Source: Affinibrenneria salicis (GTDB lineage: Bacteria; Pseudomonadota; Gammaproteobacteria; Enterobacterales; Enterobacteriaceae). Taken from it: a stretch of 64,000 bases of DNA. Under the pieces are notes generated by a model. The model was not told where the DNA came from. It saw nothing but the letters and a program-made list of their open reading frames with translations, and made no database searches. Made by a program: the position numbers and the translations under genes. The stretch is from NCBI RefSeq assembly GCF_008710095.1, contig NZ_VYKJ01000012.1, forward strand, positions 1-64,000, given 5' to 3'. Below, in pieces: positions 27,705 through 37,882 of this stretch. The stretch's first letter is position 1; the number at the start of each line of letters is the position of its first letter.

Positions 27705-28250
27705 GTGAACCGTTTCATCATTGCTGACGCAGGCAAATGTATTGGCTGTCGCACTTGCGAAGTGGCCTGCGTGGTTTCGCACCAGGAAAACCAGGACTGC
27801 TCGGCGCTGACGCCGCAAACGTTCTTGCCGCGTATTCACGTGATTAAAAGCGTGAATGTTTCTACCGCCACCATGTGCCGCCAGTGTGAAGACGCGCCCT
27901 GCGCCAATGTGTGCCCGAACGGCGCCATTAGCCGCGACGACGATTTCGTGCATGTGCACCAGGAACGCTGCATCGGCTGCAAAACCTGCGTGGTGGCCTG
28001 CCCCTACGGCGCGATGGAAGTGGTGGTTCGTCCCGTCGTGCGCAACAGCGGGGCGGGGCTTAACGTACAGGCGGAAAAAGCCGAAGCCAATAAATGCGAT
28101 CTCTGCTATCAGCGTGAAGAGGGACCGGCCTGCATGGCGGTCTGCCCGACCAAAGCGATTGTGTGTATCGATCGCGGCAAGCTCGAACAACTGAGCGCAG
28201 AACGCCGCCGCCGTGCGGCACTGGATGGTCTTTCCACGCTGATTTTTTAA
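27705..28250 (+). CDS. hydN: HydN, Fe-S electron-transfer protein
   Basis: A 181-aa polyferredoxin (HycB/HydN family) with four [4Fe-4S] cysteine sets beginning Cys12, Cys15, Cys18, Cys22 (CIGCRTCEVAC). In E. coli hydN precedes hypF and aids formate dehydrogenase-H activity. The start is GTG at 27705, giving MNRFIIADAG. It leads hydN-fdhF-hypF-nickel permease. A direct role as partner of the adjacent FdhF is likely from position. Confidence 0.93.
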   Translation: MNRFIIADAGKCIGCRTCEVACVVSHQENQDCSALTPQTFLPRIHVIKSVNVSTATMCRQCEDAPCANVCPNGAISRDDDFVHVHQERCIGCKTCVVACPYGAMEVVVRPVVRNSGAGLNVQAEKAEANKCDLCYQREEGPACMAVCPTKAIVCIDRGKLEQLSAERRRRAALDGLSTLIF

Positions 28251-28289
28251 ATCGCGCGCTTTCAACTTTTGATAACAGGTCTGTTAGTG

Positions 28290-30440
28290 ATGAAAAAAAT
28301 CACCAGCGTTTGCCCGTACTGCGGTGCGGGCTGCAAACTGAAACTCGTCGTAGACAACAACAAAATCCTGCGCGCGGAAGCGGCGCCCGGAGTCACCAAT
28401 CAGAGCGAGTTGTGCCTGAAAGGCTACTACGGCTGGGATTTCCTCAACGACACTAAACTGCTTACGCCGCGGCTGACGCAGCCGATGATCCGCCTGCAAA
28501 AAGGCGGCAAACTGACGCCGGTTTCCTGGGATGAGGCCATTCGCTACACCGCGCAACGGCTGGCGGAAATCAAAGCTAAATACGGGCCGCGCGCCATCAT
28601 GACCACCGGTTCCTCACGCGGCACAGGCAATGAAACCAACTATGTCATGCAGAAGTTCGCCCGCGCGGTGCTGAACACCAACAACGTCGACTGCTGCGCC
28701 CGCGTCTGCCACGGCCCTTCCGTGGCCGGCCTGCAGGCGGTGCTGGGCAACGGCGCGATGAGCAACTCGATCGAAGATATCGAAAATTCTAAATGTCTGC
28801 TGGTGGTCGGCTACAATTGCGCCGACTCCCACCCGATCGTGGCGCGCCGCGTGCTGAAAGCGAAGCAAAACGGTGCCAAAATCATTGTGTGCGATCCGCG
28901 TAAAATTGAAACCGCGCGTATCGCCGACCAGCATCTGCAAATCCATAACGGCTGCAATATGGCGCTGGTCAACGCCTTCGCTTACGTGCTGCTGGAAGAG
29001 AATCTCTACGATAAAGAGTACGTGGCCCGCTATAGCGAAGGGTTCGACGCTTATCGGGAAAACGTGAAGGATTACGCGCCGGAAGCGGTGGAGGAATTGA
29101 CCGGCGTTTCGGCGCAGCAAATCCGCCAGGCGATGCGCACTTACGCCGCGGCGCCTTCCGCCACCATCATGTGGGGCATGGGGGTAACGCAGTTCGGCCA
29201 GGCGGTGGACGTGGTGAAAGGGCTGGCCAGTCTGGCGCTGCTGACCGGCAATCTGGGCCGCGAGCACGTGGGCGTCGGCCCGGTGCGCGGCCAGAATAAT
29301 GTGCAGGGCGCGTGCGATATGGGCGTACTGCCTAATTTGTTCCCCGGCTATCAGGACGTCACCGATGCCGATATGCGGGCCAAATTCGCCCACGCCTGGG
29401 GCATCGACCCGGCGGTGATGGACGACAAAGTCGGCGTGCGCATTACCGAGGTGCCGCACCTGGCGCTGGAGGGCAAAGTTAAAGCCTATTACATCATGGG
29501 CGAAGACCCGCTGCAGACCGAAGCCGATCTGGGGCTGGTGCGTAAAGGCATCGAGGCGCTGGATTTCCTGGTAGTGCAGGATATTTTCATGACCAAAACC
29601 GCCGAGGTCGCCGACGTGTTGCTGCCCGCCACCTCCTGGGGCGAGCACGGCGGGGTGTTTACCTGCGCCGATCGCGGCTTCCAGCGTTTCGAAAAAGCCA
29701 TCGAGGCGAAATATAACGTTAAGCGCGACTGGGAAATCATCAGTCTGATCGCCACGGAGATGGGCTACCCGATGCATTACGAGTCCAATCAGCAAATCTG
29801 GGACGAAATGCGCGAACTCTGCCCGCTGTTCTACGGGGTGACTTACGAAAAAATGGGCGATATGGGGCACGTTCAGTGGCCGTGTCCGACGCTTGAGCAC
29901 ACCGGTACGCCGTATCTCTATCAGGGCAACAAGTTCGACACCCCGAGCGGCAAAGGCCAGCTGTTCGCCGCGCCGTGGCGCGCGCCGGCGGAGAGTCCCG
30001 ACGCCGAGTATCCGCTGGTGCTGTGCACCGTGCGTGAAGTCGGCCACTACTCCTGCCGCTCTATGACCGGCAACTGCGCGGCGCTGCAAACGCTGGCCGA
30101 TGAGCCGGGCTTTATGCAGATCAACCCGCAGGACGCCGAGCGTCTGGGGATTAAAGACCGCGAGTTGGTATGGGTGAGTTCGCGGCGCGGCAAGGTGATC
30201 AGCCGTGCCGACGTGAACGAACGCATTAATAAAGGTTCGGTCTACATGACCTATCAGTGGTGGATCGGCGCCTGTAATGAGCTGACGCAGGACAATCTCG
30301 ATCCGATTTCCAAAACGCCGGAAACCAAGTACTGCGCGGTGAAGGTCGAAACCATCGCCGATCAGGCCTGGGCGGAAAACTACACGCAAACCACTTACAC
30401 CGAGATGAAGGCCCGACTGCGGGACGCCGCTTCGGCGTAA
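28290..30440 (+). CDS. fdhF: Formate dehydrogenase-H, cysteine (selenium-free) form
   Basis: Oxidises formate to CO2 using a bis-MGD molybdenum cofactor and one [4Fe-4S] cluster, feeding electrons to HycB. The 716-aa protein aligns with E. coli FdhF: CPYCGAGC (Cys8, Cys11, Cys15) and Cys42 bind the cluster. The active-site segment [11 protein letters not shown] has Cys140, codon TGC at 28707-28709, where E. coli uses selenocysteine from TGA; the following His141 is kept. The frame has no internal stop. The ATG at 28290 matches the E. coli MKK start. Being next to hydN and hypF, rather than unlinked as in E. coli, ties it to this FHL cluster. Confidence 0.95.
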   Translation: MKKITSVCPYCGAGCKLKLVVDNNKILRAEAAPGVTNQSELCLKGYYGWDFLNDTKLLTPRLTQPMIRLQKGGKLTPVSWDEAIRYTAQRLAEIKAKYGPRAIMTTGSSRGTGNETNYVMQKFARAVLNTNNVDCCARVCHGPSVAGLQAVLGNGAMSNSIEDIENSKCLLVVGYNCADSHPIVARRVLKAKQNGAKIIVCDPRKIETARIADQHLQIHNGCNMALVNAFAYVLLEENLYDKEYVARYSEGFDAYRENVKDYAPEAVEELTGVSAQQIRQAMRTYAAAPSATIMWGMGVTQFGQAVDVVKGLASLALLTGNLGREHVGVGPVRGQNNVQGACDMGVLPNLFPGYQDVTDADMRAKFAHAWGIDPAVMDDKVGVRITEVPHLALEGKVKAYYIMGEDPLQTEADLGLVRKGIEALDFLVVQDIFMTKTAEVADVLLPATSWGEHGGVFTCADRGFQRFEKAIEAKYNVKRDWEIISLIATEMGYPMHYESNQQIWDEMRELCPLFYGVTYEKMGDMGHVQWPCPTLEHTGTPYLYQGNKFDTPSGKGQLFAAPWRAPAESPDAEYPLVLCTVREVGHYSCRSMTGNCAALQTLADEPGFMQINPQDAERLGIKDRELVWVSSRRGKVISRADVNERINKGSVYMTYQWWIGACNELTQDNLDPISKTPETKYCAVKVETIADQAWAENYTQTTYTEMKARLRDAASA

Positions 30441-30452
30441 GCCTTTCCCGTT

Positions 30453-30477
30453 CGCGCGGGCCGTCGCGGCCCGCGCG
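30453..30477 (+). terminator. GC hairpin between fdhF and hypF
   Basis: A perfect 10-bp stem (CGCGCGGGCC / GGCCCGCGCG) with a 5-nt loop fills the 46-bp gap between fdhF and hypF. It is followed by only CTTTC, so it is more likely an attenuator or mRNA-stabilising stem than a full terminator. It resembles the hycE-hycF hairpin. Confidence 0.4.
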
Positions 30478-30486
30478 CTTTCGACG

Positions 30487-32706
30487 ATGAACGATAACGG
30501 TACGATTTTGCGCATTGAGGGCAAGGTGCAGGGCGTCGGCTTCCGGCCGCTGGTCTGGCAACTGGCTACTCGCCTGGGTCTGCACGGCGACGTCTGTAAC
30601 GACGGCGGCGGCGTGGTGGTGCGTCTGGCGGGCGACGCCGGCGCGTTTATCGACGCGCTCCGGCGCGACTGCCCGCCCCTGGCGCGCATCGACCGCGTGT
30701 CGCGTCGCGCCTTTTGCTGGCCGGATCTGCCGCAGGCGTTCACTATTCGCCGGAGCGGCGGCGGCGCCATGACCACGCAAATTGCGCCGGATGCCGCTAC
30801 TTGCCCGGCCTGTCTGCGGGAACTGAACGATCCGCGCGATCCGCGCTATCGCTATCCGTTTATTAACTGCACCCACTGCGGACCGCGTTTCACCATCATC
30901 CGGGCGATGCCCTATGACCGACCCGCCACCGTGATGGCGGCGTTCCCGCTCTGCCCTGACTGCGCGGCGCAATACCGCGCGCCGGCCGACCGGCGCTTTC
31001 ACGCTCAGCCGCTGGCCTGCCCGCAGTGTGGGCCGCAGCTGACGTGGGTCGCGCCCCATCGGCAGGCCGACAGGCAGGCCGCCTTACAGGCGGCGCTCGG
31101 CGCGCTGCGCGCCGGCGACATCGTCGCCATTAAAGGCGTGGGCGGTTTCCATCTGGCCTGCGACGCCGCTAACGACGCGGCGGTCGCGCGCTTGCGCGCG
31201 CGCAAGCGCCGGCCGGCCAAACCGCTGGCGGTGATGCTGCCGCGCGCCGACGGGCTGCCGGCCGATGCCGTCGCGCTGCTCGCCAGCGCGGCCGCGCCGA
31301 TTGTGCTGGTCGACAAAACGTATCTGCCGGCACTGAGCGCCGCCATCGCGCCGGGACGCAATGAGGTGGGCGTCATGCTGCCCGCCAACCCGCTGCAGCA
31401 TTTGTTGATGCAGGATATCGGCCGGCCGCTGGTGATGACCTCTGGCAACCTGAACGGCCGTCCGCCGGCGCTGACCAACCGGCAGGCGCAGACGCAGCTG
31501 GCGGGGATAGCCGACGGCTTGCTGCTGCACAATCGCGACATTCTGCAGCGGATGGACGATTCGGTAATGCGCGCCGACGGTGAAATGCTGCGCCGCGCCC
31601 GCGGCTTTGTGCCGGACGCGTTGCCGCTGCCGCCGGGTTTCGGGCCCGTGCCGGCCACGCTCTGTCTGGGCGCGGAGCTGAAGAACGCCTTTGCGCTGGT
31701 GCGCGACGGCGAGGTACTGCTGAGCCAGCACCTGGGCGATCTCGGCCAGCCGGAGACGGAAGCCCAGTGGCGTCGGACGCTGAGCCTGATGTGCGACATT
31801 TACCAGTTCAACGCGCAGCGCATCGCCCTGGACGCGCACCCCGGCTATCGCGGCGCCGAATTCGCGGCGCAGAGCGGCCTGCCGGGCGAGCGCATTCTGC
31901 ATCACCATGCCCATGCCGCCGCCTGCCTGGCGGAGCACGGCTGGCCGCTCGACGGCGGCGAGGTTATCGCTCTGACGCTCGACGGCATCGGCTACGGCGA
32001 AGACGGCCAGCTATGGGGCGGAGAATGTCTGCGGCTGGATTATCGTCGCTGCCGTCGGCTGGCCGGATTGCCGGCGGTGGCGCTGCCCGGCGGCGATCTC
32101 GCCGCGCGTCAGCCGTGGCGTAATCTGCTGGCGCAGTTTCTCGACTTTGTGCCCGACTGGCAGCAGCGGCCGGAAGCGGCCGCCGTTCTGCGTCAACGCT
32201 GGCAGCCGCTGGCGCGCGCGGTGGAGCGGGGCATCAACGCGCCGCGCGCCTCGTCCGCCGGTCGATTGTTCGATGCGGCGGCGGCGGCGCTGGGCTGCGT
32301 GGCGCAGGCGCAGAGCTACGAAGGCGAAGCCGCCTGCCGGCTGGAAGCGCTGGCGGCGCAGGGCGGACCGGTGGACCATCCGGTTACGCTGCCGCTGCTC
32401 GACGGCCGGCCGGATATGGCCGCCTTCTGGCGTCAGTGGCTTAACTGGCGCGCCGATGATCGCGCCCGGGCCTGGGCGTTTCACGACGCGCTGGCGATGG
32501 GGTTTGCGGCGCTGGTACGCCATTATGCCGGACCGATCAACACCGTCGTCTGCGGCGGCGGCGTGTTTCACAATCGCCTGCTGCGCGCGCGGCTGGCCGC
32601 CCGGCTGTCTGATTTCGAACTGTTGTTCCCGCACCGTTTACCGGCCGGGGATGGCGGTATTGCCTTTGGGCAGGCGGCGATCGCCGCCGCCCGTTTTTTG
32701 TCATAA
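30487..32706 (+). CDS. hypF: HypF, carbamoyltransferase for hydrogenase CN ligands
   Basis: Transfers carbamoyl from carbamoyl phosphate to the HypE C-terminal cysteine. The 739-aa protein shows all modules in order: acylphosphatase ([13 protein letters not shown], residues 10-90), two CxxC zinc-finger pairs (CPACLREL...CTHCGP and CPDCAAQY...CPQCGP, about 105-185), a YrdC-like domain (200-380) and a Kae1-like carbamoyltransferase with HHHAHAA and CGGGVFHN. It completes the hyp set (ABCDE at 15830-19454). Confidence 0.96.
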   Translation: MNDNGTILRIEGKVQGVGFRPLVWQLATRLGLHGDVCNDGGGVVVRLAGDAGAFIDALRRDCPPLARIDRVSRRAFCWPDLPQAFTIRRSGGGAMTTQIAPDAATCPACLRELNDPRDPRYRYPFINCTHCGPRFTIIRAMPYDRPATVMAAFPLCPDCAAQYRAPADRRFHAQPLACPQCGPQLTWVAPHRQADRQAALQAALGALRAGDIVAIKGVGGFHLACDAANDAAVARLRARKRRPAKPLAVMLPRADGLPADAVALLASAAAPIVLVDKTYLPALSAAIAPGRNEVGVMLPANPLQHLLMQDIGRPLVMTSGNLNGRPPALTNRQAQTQLAGIADGLLLHNRDILQRMDDSVMRADGEMLRRARGFVPDALPLPPGFGPVPATLCLGAELKNAFALVRDGEVLLSQHLGDLGQPETEAQWRRTLSLMCDIYQFNAQRIALDAHPGYRGAEFAAQSGLPGERILHHHAHAAACLAEHGWPLDGGEVIALTLDGIGYGEDGQLWGGECLRLDYRRCRRLAGLPAVALPGGDLAARQPWRNLLAQFLDFVPDWQQRPEAAAVLRQRWQPLARAVERGINAPRASSAGRLFDAAAAALGCVAQAQSYEGEAACRLEALAAQGGPVDHPVTLPLLDGRPDMAAFWRQWLNWRADDRARAWAFHDALAMGFAALVRHYAGPINTVVCGGGVFHNRLLRARLAARLSDFELLFPHRLPAGDGGIAFGQAAIAAARFLS

Positions 32707-32718
32707 CAGGATAACGTC

Positions 32719-33741
32719 ATGATTAACTCGCTGTGTCGTCAACACCCGCGCGCGCTGGCGCTGCTTTCGGTTCTGGTCGTCGCTAATCTCGCCGCCTGGC
32801 TCTGGGCTTTCAACGCTTTCCATCATAGTTCCGCGCTGATGGCGGCCAGCCTGCTGGCCTGGTGCTACGGGCTGCGCCACGCGGTGGACGCGGACCATAT
32901 CGCGGCCATCGACAATGTCACGCGTAAAATGATGCAACAGGGCAAACGCCCTTACGGCGTGGGCGCCTGGTTCTCGCTCGGCCACTCCAGTATTGTGCTG
33001 CTGGCTTCTGCCGCCATTGCCGCCGCCGCCGCAGCCTTTCAGCGCGATATGGCATGGTTTCACGAGGTCGGCGGGGTAATCGGCACCGCGGTGTCGGCCG
33101 TGTTCCTGTTGGCGATGGCGCTGGTCAACCTGGTGATTCTGCGCGGCGTATGGCGTACTTTCCGCCAGCTAAAACGCGGCGAGCCGCTGAGCCGGCAGGC
33201 GGATGATTTGGCCGGCGGCGGACTGATGAGCTGGCTGTTTCGCTCTACCTTCAGGCTGATCGGCAAAAGCTGGCATATGTATCTGGTCGGCTTCCTGTTC
33301 GGCCTGGGATTTGATACCGCCACCGAAGTCGGCGTGCTGGGTCTGTCGGCGGCCAGCGCTTCGAGCGGTATGTCGCTGTGGTCGATTCTGGTTTTCCCGG
33401 CGTTGTTCGCCAGCGGCATGGCGTTGATCGATACTCTTGATAACCTCATCATGGTGGGCGCCTACAGCTGGGCCTTTAACAAACCGCAGCGCAAGCTCTA
33501 TTACAATATGACCATCACCGGCACTTCCGTCGTGGTCGCGCTGTTTATCGGCGGGCTGGAGGCGATCGGTCTGCTGATCGACCGGTTCGATTTGCGCGGC
33601 GGCATCTGGCAATGGCTGGCCGGCGTGAGCGACAATCTCGGCGACGCCGGCTTTGTGGTGGTGGGGCTGTTCGTCGCCATCTGGATCGTGTCGATTTTCA
33701 ATTACCGACGCAAAGGTTACGATGCGCTGGTGGTGCGCTGA
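32719..33741 (+). CDS. NiCoT-family nickel/cobalt permease
   Basis: A 340-aa inner-membrane transporter with about eight hydrophobic helices. The signature RHAVDADHIAAIDNVTRK in helix II is diagnostic of the HoxN/NixA family, and LFGLGFDTATEVGVLG is a second conserved segment. It begins 12 bp after hypF, so it is co-transcribed with hydrogenase maturation genes and most likely supplies nickel. Cobalt transport cannot be excluded. Its stop is 76 bp from the convergent nifF stop, the right junction of the FHL block. Confidence 0.9.
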   Translation: MINSLCRQHPRALALLSVLVVANLAAWLWAFNAFHHSSALMAASLLAWCYGLRHAVDADHIAAIDNVTRKMMQQGKRPYGVGAWFSLGHSSIVLLASAAIAAAAAAFQRDMAWFHEVGGVIGTAVSAVFLLAMALVNLVILRGVWRTFRQLKRGEPLSRQADDLAGGGLMSWLFRSTFRLIGKSWHMYLVGFLFGLGFDTATEVGVLGLSAASASSGMSLWSILVFPALFASGMALIDTLDNLIMVGAYSWAFNKPQRKLYYNMTITGTSVVVALFIGGLEAIGLLIDRFDLRGGIWQWLAGVSDNLGDAGFVVVGLFVAIWIVSIFNYRRKGYDALVVR

Positions 33742-33756
33742 GTTCGTGCGCAGGTC

Positions 33757-33791
33757 GCCCCGGTCGGCCTGAAGACGTCAGCGACCGGAGC
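33757..33791. terminator. Inverted repeat between nickel permease and nifF
   Basis: Arms GCCCCGGTCG and CGACCGGAGC (one mismatch) separated by 15 nt, in the gap between two convergent genes. It lacks a T-run, so termination is uncertain; position is the main argument. Confidence 0.3.
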
Positions 33792-33817
33792 GATGAGAAC
33801 AGGGGGGCGGTCGGGGA

Positions 33818-34351
33818 TCACAGAATGGCCGGTTTGATCTGTTCCAGCCAGCCGTCGACCCGTTCCTCCGTCAGATCGAACTGATTATCCTGATCGAGAA
33901 CCAGCCCGACGAAGCGGCCGTCCACCAGCGCGGCGGAGGCGGTAAATTCATAGCCCTCGTTCGGCCATTCGCCAATCACTTTCGCGCCGCGCTCAATCAC
34001 CGCGTCATACAGCGTTTTCAGCGCGCTGACGAAGTTATCCGGGTAACACTGCTGGTCGCCCAGCCCGAACAGCGCCACGGTTTTGTCGCTGAGGTCGGCC
34101 GTCGCCAGCGTATCGGTAAATTCCATCCACGACTCACTTTCGCAGCCGGCGTCGACGCCCGGCAGCTGTCCTTCGCCCAGCGTGGGCGTTCCCAGCAGCA
34201 GCACCGGATAAGCGAGAAAGCTATCAAGCGTGGCGCGGTTGATGTTGACCGGCGCGTCCGCGACGTCGTCGCCCAATTTTTTCTGGATCATTTTGGCAAT
34301 CTTGCGGGTTTTCCCCGTATCGGAACCAAAGAAAATACCAATGTTCGCCAT
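33818..34351 (-). CDS. nifF: NifF, nitrogenase flavodoxin
   Basis: FMN protein that donates electrons to NifH, in enterobacteria from pyruvate via NifJ. The 177-aa long-chain flavodoxin begins IGIFFGSDTGKTRKIAK, the phosphate-binding loop, and carries GLGDQQCYPDNF, the second FMN loop. It is transcribed divergently from nifLA, as in Klebsiella. AGGAGCG precedes the ATG on the minus strand. No nifJ is in this window. Confidence 0.94.
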   Translation of the reverse strand: MANIGIFFGSDTGKTRKIAKMIQKKLGDDVADAPVNINRATLDSFLAYPVLLLGTPTLGEGQLPGVDAGCESESWMEFTDTLATADLSDKTVALFGLGDQQCYPDNFVSALKTLYDAVIERGAKVIGEWPNEGYEFTASAALVDGRFVGLVLDQDNQFDLTEERVDGWLEQIKPAIL

Positions 34352-34524
34352 AATACGCTCCTGATTGATAGAGAGTGGATTGATGTATTGACTTAATTGT
34401 TAACGGGAAAATGGCCATCCTCCGCGCGTCGCCCGCCGGCTTCGCGCATTGGCGCGATCATGCGTTGCGCCACGATGTTCTTCCCCTTCGTCATGCCCGC
34501 GGAGAATGGACTCTGCGCCTGTGT

Positions 34525-34540
34525 TGCGAATGCTGTGCCA
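34525..34540 (-). promoter_or_regulatory. Sigma54 promoter of nifF
   Basis: On the minus strand TGGCACA-N4-TCGCA has a perfect -24 box and a one-base deviation at -12, about 174 bp before the nifF ATG. The rest of the 460-bp nifF-nifL gap holds the nifLA promoter and one NifA site; no further elements were recognised. Confidence 0.65.
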
Positions 34541-34695
34541 ACCCTGAGTTGCACATTAAATAAGCAATTCGCGCGTTAAATTGCGCGCTGCTGGGGCAAG
34601 CGTGGCGTTGTCGCGCGGGCGGCCCGGCGCGCCTGGCGCGATTCGGGCGAGAAAAACCGCATCCAGATCAATGTTCATGATGGTTAATGTATAAA

Positions 34696-34711
34696 GGGCG
34701 CAAGGTTTGCA
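34696..34711 (+). promoter_or_regulatory. Sigma54 promoter of nifLA
   Basis: GGGC-N7-TTGCA. The segment around it, AGGGCGCAAGGTTTGCAT, closely resembles the Klebsiella nifLA promoter as I recall it; that promoter is activated by NtrC, not NifA. Start near 34722, leader about 90 nt. NtrC boxes were not confidently found. Confidence 0.75.
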
Positions 34712-34765
34712 TGGTTATTCCGCGCCGCGCGTTTTTCGTTTGTGATGCCGGATTGCGCCACAAAT

Positions 34766-34781
34766 TGTCGTAAAGCGGACA
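34766..34781 (-). promoter_or_regulatory. NifA upstream activator sequence, probably for nifF
   Basis: An exact TGT-N10-ACA located downstream of the nifLA start (about +45 to +60) and about 260 bp upstream of the nifF start. In Klebsiella the nifF activator site is likewise placed within the nifL leader, so this geometry looks conserved. Confidence 0.6.
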
Positions 34782-34811
34782 TCATCGAACCTGTTCTGTG
34801 GGAGTTATGTC

Positions 34812-36299
34812 ATGACGATGAATTTAATGGCGGGACCTTTTCCTTTAGGCGGGATCGCCAGCGCTTTATCCCGCCAGCATCCGCTGCTGTTTTCCACGGT
34901 GGTCGAGCAGTCGTCGGTCGCCATCTCGCTGACCGATCCCGCCGCCCGAATTGTATACACCAATCCGGCGTTTTGTCGCCTGACCGGCTACAGTCTGGCG
35001 CAGTTGCTGGGGCAGAACCACCGTATTCTGGCCAGCCAGCAGACGCCGAAGGCGCTCTATCGCGATATGTGGCAGGTGCTGCTGCAGGGCGGCGCCTGGC
35101 GCGGTCAGCTGATTAACCGGCGGCGCGACGGCAGCCTGTATCTGGCGGAGATCGATATCACGCCGATTTTCAATACCCAGGGGGACATCGAACATTTTTT
35201 GGCGATGCATCGCGATATCAGCGCCAGCTACGCGCTGGAGCAGCGCCTGCGCAACCATATGACATTAATCACCGCCGTGCTGAATAACATCCCGGCGGCG
35301 GTGGTGGTGGTGGACGAACAGGATCATGTGATTATGGATAATCTGGCTTATAAAACGCTGTGCGCCGATTGCGGTGGCCGTGAATTGCTGGCGGTGCTGG
35401 ATTTTCCGCACAGTAAAAAAACGCTGCAGGAAGGTATTCCGCTGCCGGTGACGGTGCGCGGCGCGGTGCGCTGGCTGACGCTGGGCTTCTGGACGCTGCC
35501 GGGCGTCAGCGAGGAGGCCAGCCGCTACTTTACCGACAGCGGTCTGGCGCGCACGCTGATCGTGATGACCGACTGCACCGAGCAGCAGCAACAGCAACGG
35601 CAGGGGCGCATTGATCGTCTTAAACAGCAATTGACCAACGGCAAGCTGCTGGCGGCGATTCGCGAGTCGCTGGACGCCGCATTGATTCAATTGAACTGTC
35701 CGCTGAATATGCTGGCCGCCGCGCGCCGGCTCAACGGCGCGGATCGCAGCAATGTGGCGCTGGAGTCGGCCTGGCGCGAGGGTGAGGAGGCGGTGGCGCG
35801 CTTACAGGCCTGCCGGCCGTCGCTGGATTTCGAACCGGCGGACGAATGGCCGCTGCAGGATCTGCTGGACGACCTGAGCGCGCTGTATCACAGCCGTTTT
35901 ATCGAGGGCGACACCCTGCAGTGCGAACTGGAGAATATGGATATTTGCGCGTTCGGACAGCGTACGCAGATTCTGGCCACCCTCAGCCTGTGGCTGGATC
36001 GCACGCTGTCGCTGGCGCAGGAAGTGCAGCCTTTCTCGCTGGCGGTGCATATTTTCGCCCGTCACGACAGCGGCTGGCTGGTGCTGTATATCGATGACAA
36101 TGTCCCTCTTGCCCAGGTGCGCTATGCCCGTTCGTCCGCGGCGCTGACCACGCCGGGCAAAGGCATGGAGCTGCGTCTGATTCAGACGCTGGTCGCCCAC
36201 CACCAGGGCGCCATCGATCTGACTTCGCGCGCGGGCGGCGGAACCTGTTTAACCCTGCGTCTACCGCTGGGATTGTCAGCGACAGGAGGCGGTAAATGA
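34812..36299 (+). CDS. nifL: NifL, redox- and nitrogen-sensing anti-activator
   Basis: A flavoprotein that inhibits NifA under oxygen or fixed nitrogen. The 495-aa length equals the Klebsiella protein. An N-terminal PAS domain (about residues 25-135; [21 protein letters not shown], with GQNHRIL and RDG motifs) should bind FAD. A second PAS-like region, a coiled Q-linker rich in Gln near residue 260, and a degenerate histidine-kinase-like C-terminal domain follow. The stop overlaps the nifA ATG by 4 bp, the translational coupling expected for NifL:NifA balance. Confidence 0.94.
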   Translation: MTMNLMAGPFPLGGIASALSRQHPLLFSTVVEQSSVAISLTDPAARIVYTNPAFCRLTGYSLAQLLGQNHRILASQQTPKALYRDMWQVLLQGGAWRGQLINRRRDGSLYLAEIDITPIFNTQGDIEHFLAMHRDISASYALEQRLRNHMTLITAVLNNIPAAVVVVDEQDHVIMDNLAYKTLCADCGGRELLAVLDFPHSKKTLQEGIPLPVTVRGAVRWLTLGFWTLPGVSEEASRYFTDSGLARTLIVMTDCTEQQQQQRQGRIDRLKQQLTNGKLLAAIRESLDAALIQLNCPLNMLAAARRLNGADRSNVALESAWREGEEAVARLQACRPSLDFEPADEWPLQDLLDDLSALYHSRFIEGDTLQCELENMDICAFGQRTQILATLSLWLDRTLSLAQEVQPFSLAVHIFARHDSGWLVLYIDDNVPLAQVRYARSSAALTTPGKGMELRLIQTLVAHHQGAIDLTSRAGGGTCLTLRLPLGLSATGGGK

Positions 36300-37870
36300 C
36301 ACATGTACCGGAAACGGGCAAAGTAGTCTGGCGGTTCGATCTGTCTCAGCAGTTCACCGCGTTGCAGCGAATCAGCGTGGTCCTCAGCCGTTCGATGGAT
36401 ATCAGCCAGACGCTGCAGTCGGTGTTGCGCGTGCTGCATGACGATGCTTTTATGCAACACGGCATGATCTGCCTGTTCGATAAACAGCGCGGCGCGCTGG
36501 CGGTTGAGGCGCTGCGCAGCGATGACGACCAGGTGATGGCCGGCGTGAACCAGGTACGCTACCGGCTCGGCGAAGGGTTGGTGGGGGCGGTGATGAATCA
36601 ACGTCAGCCGCTGGTGCTGACGCGCGTGGCCGACGATCAGCGCTTTCTCGATCGGCTGAATATCTATGATTACAACCTGCCGTTTATCTGCGTGCCGATC
36701 TCCGGCGTCGAACAGCAGCCGATCGGCGTGCTGGCCGCGCAGCCGATGGCGCTGTATGAGGAGCGTCTGTCGGCCAGCGTCCGTTTTCTGGAGACGGTGG
36801 CCAACCTGGTGGCGCAGACCGTGCGGCTGATGCAGCCGGCGCGGCGCGAAGGCGTCCCGGTGGTCCAGGGCTCGCGACCGGTGAGCTGCAAGGTATCACG
36901 GCCGTTCGGCTTCGAAAATATGGTGGGGAAAAGCCCGGCGATGCGTCAGACCATGGATATTATTCGTCAGGTATCCAAATGGGACACTACCGTGCTGGTG
37001 CGCGGCGAAAGCGGCACCGGAAAGGAGTTGATCGCCAACGCCATTCACTATAATTCGCCGCGTTCGGCTGCGCCCTTCGTCAAGTTCAACTGCGCCGCGC
37101 TGCCGGACAACCTGCTGGAGAGCGAACTGTTCGGCCATGAAAAAGGCGCCTTTACCGGCGCGGTCAGGCAGCGTAAAGGGCGGTTTGAGCTGGCGGACGG
37201 CGGCACGCTGTTTTTGGATGAAATCGGCGAAAGCAGCGCCTCTTTCCAGGCCAAACTGCTGCGCATCCTGCAGGAAGGCGAGATGGAGCGGGTCGGCGGC
37301 GATGAAACCCTGCGCGTCGACGTGCGCATTATCGCCGCCACCAACCGCAACCTGGAAGAGGAAGTGCGGGCGGGCAATTTTCGCGAGGATTTGTACTACC
37401 GACTGAATGTGATGCCGGTGACGTTGCCGCCGCTGCGCGAACGGCAGGAAGATATTATCGAGCTGGCGCATTTTCTGGTGAAGAAAATCGCGTCCCATCA
37501 GGGACGGGCGCTGCGTATCAGCGACGGCGCGATCCGCCTGTTGCTGAGCTACAGCTGGCCGGGCAACGTGCGCGAGCTGGAAAATTGCCTTGAGCGGGCG
37601 GCGGTGATGACGGAGACCGGGCTGATCGATCGGGACGTGATCCTGTTTAATCACCATGAAAGCGTCCCGCTGGCCAGCAAACCGACCAGCCAGCCGCCGG
37701 CGGCGGAAGAGAGCTGGCTCGACCCGAACCTCGATGAGCGTCAGCGCCTGATCGCCGCGCTGGAAAAGACCGGCTGGGTGCAGGCCAAAGCGGCGCGCCT
37801 GCTGGGCATGACGCCGCGTCAGGTCGCCTACCGGATCCAAATCATGGATATCAATATGCACCGCCTGTGA
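36296..37870 (+). CDS. nifA: NifA, nif-specific sigma54 activator
   Basis: Master activator of nif promoters. The 524-aa protein has an N-terminal GAF domain (about 25-175), a sigma54 AAA+ domain (about 205-440) with Walker A GESGTGKE and the GAFTGA loop, and a C-terminal HTH ([20 protein letters not shown]). The linker lacks the CxxxxC motif of oxygen-sensitive NifA, consistent with control through NifL. All three TGT-N10-ACA sites with adjacent sigma54 promoters here are probable targets, plus that of nifB. Confidence 0.96.
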   Translation: MTHVPETGKVVWRFDLSQQFTALQRISVVLSRSMDISQTLQSVLRVLHDDAFMQHGMICLFDKQRGALAVEALRSDDDQVMAGVNQVRYRLGEGLVGAVMNQRQPLVLTRVADDQRFLDRLNIYDYNLPFICVPISGVEQQPIGVLAAQPMALYEERLSASVRFLETVANLVAQTVRLMQPARREGVPVVQGSRPVSCKVSRPFGFENMVGKSPAMRQTMDIIRQVSKWDTTVLVRGESGTGKELIANAIHYNSPRSAAPFVKFNCAALPDNLLESELFGHEKGAFTGAVRQRKGRFELADGGTLFLDEIGESSASFQAKLLRILQEGEMERVGGDETLRVDVRIIAATNRNLEEEVRAGNFREDLYYRLNVMPVTLPPLRERQEDIIELAHFLVKKIASHQGRALRISDGAIRLLLSYSWPGNVRELENCLERAAVMTETGLIDRDVILFNHHESVPLASKPTSQPPAAEESWLDPNLDERQRLIAALEKTGWVQAKAARLLGMTPRQVAYRIQIMDINMHRL

Positions 37871-37882
37871 CCGATACGGCAT

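Noticed and set aside
28290..30440. Selenocysteine codon and downstream SECIS-type hairpin in fdhF
   Set aside because: The codon at the E. coli selenocysteine position is TGC and there is no in-frame TGA, so selenocysteine insertion is not needed.
28614..30776. A 720-codon open frame on the minus strand opposite fdhF
   Set aside because: It is antisense to a full-length, conserved gene; the GC-rich third codon positions keep the opposite frame open. Its composition shows no domain, and no start signal was seen.
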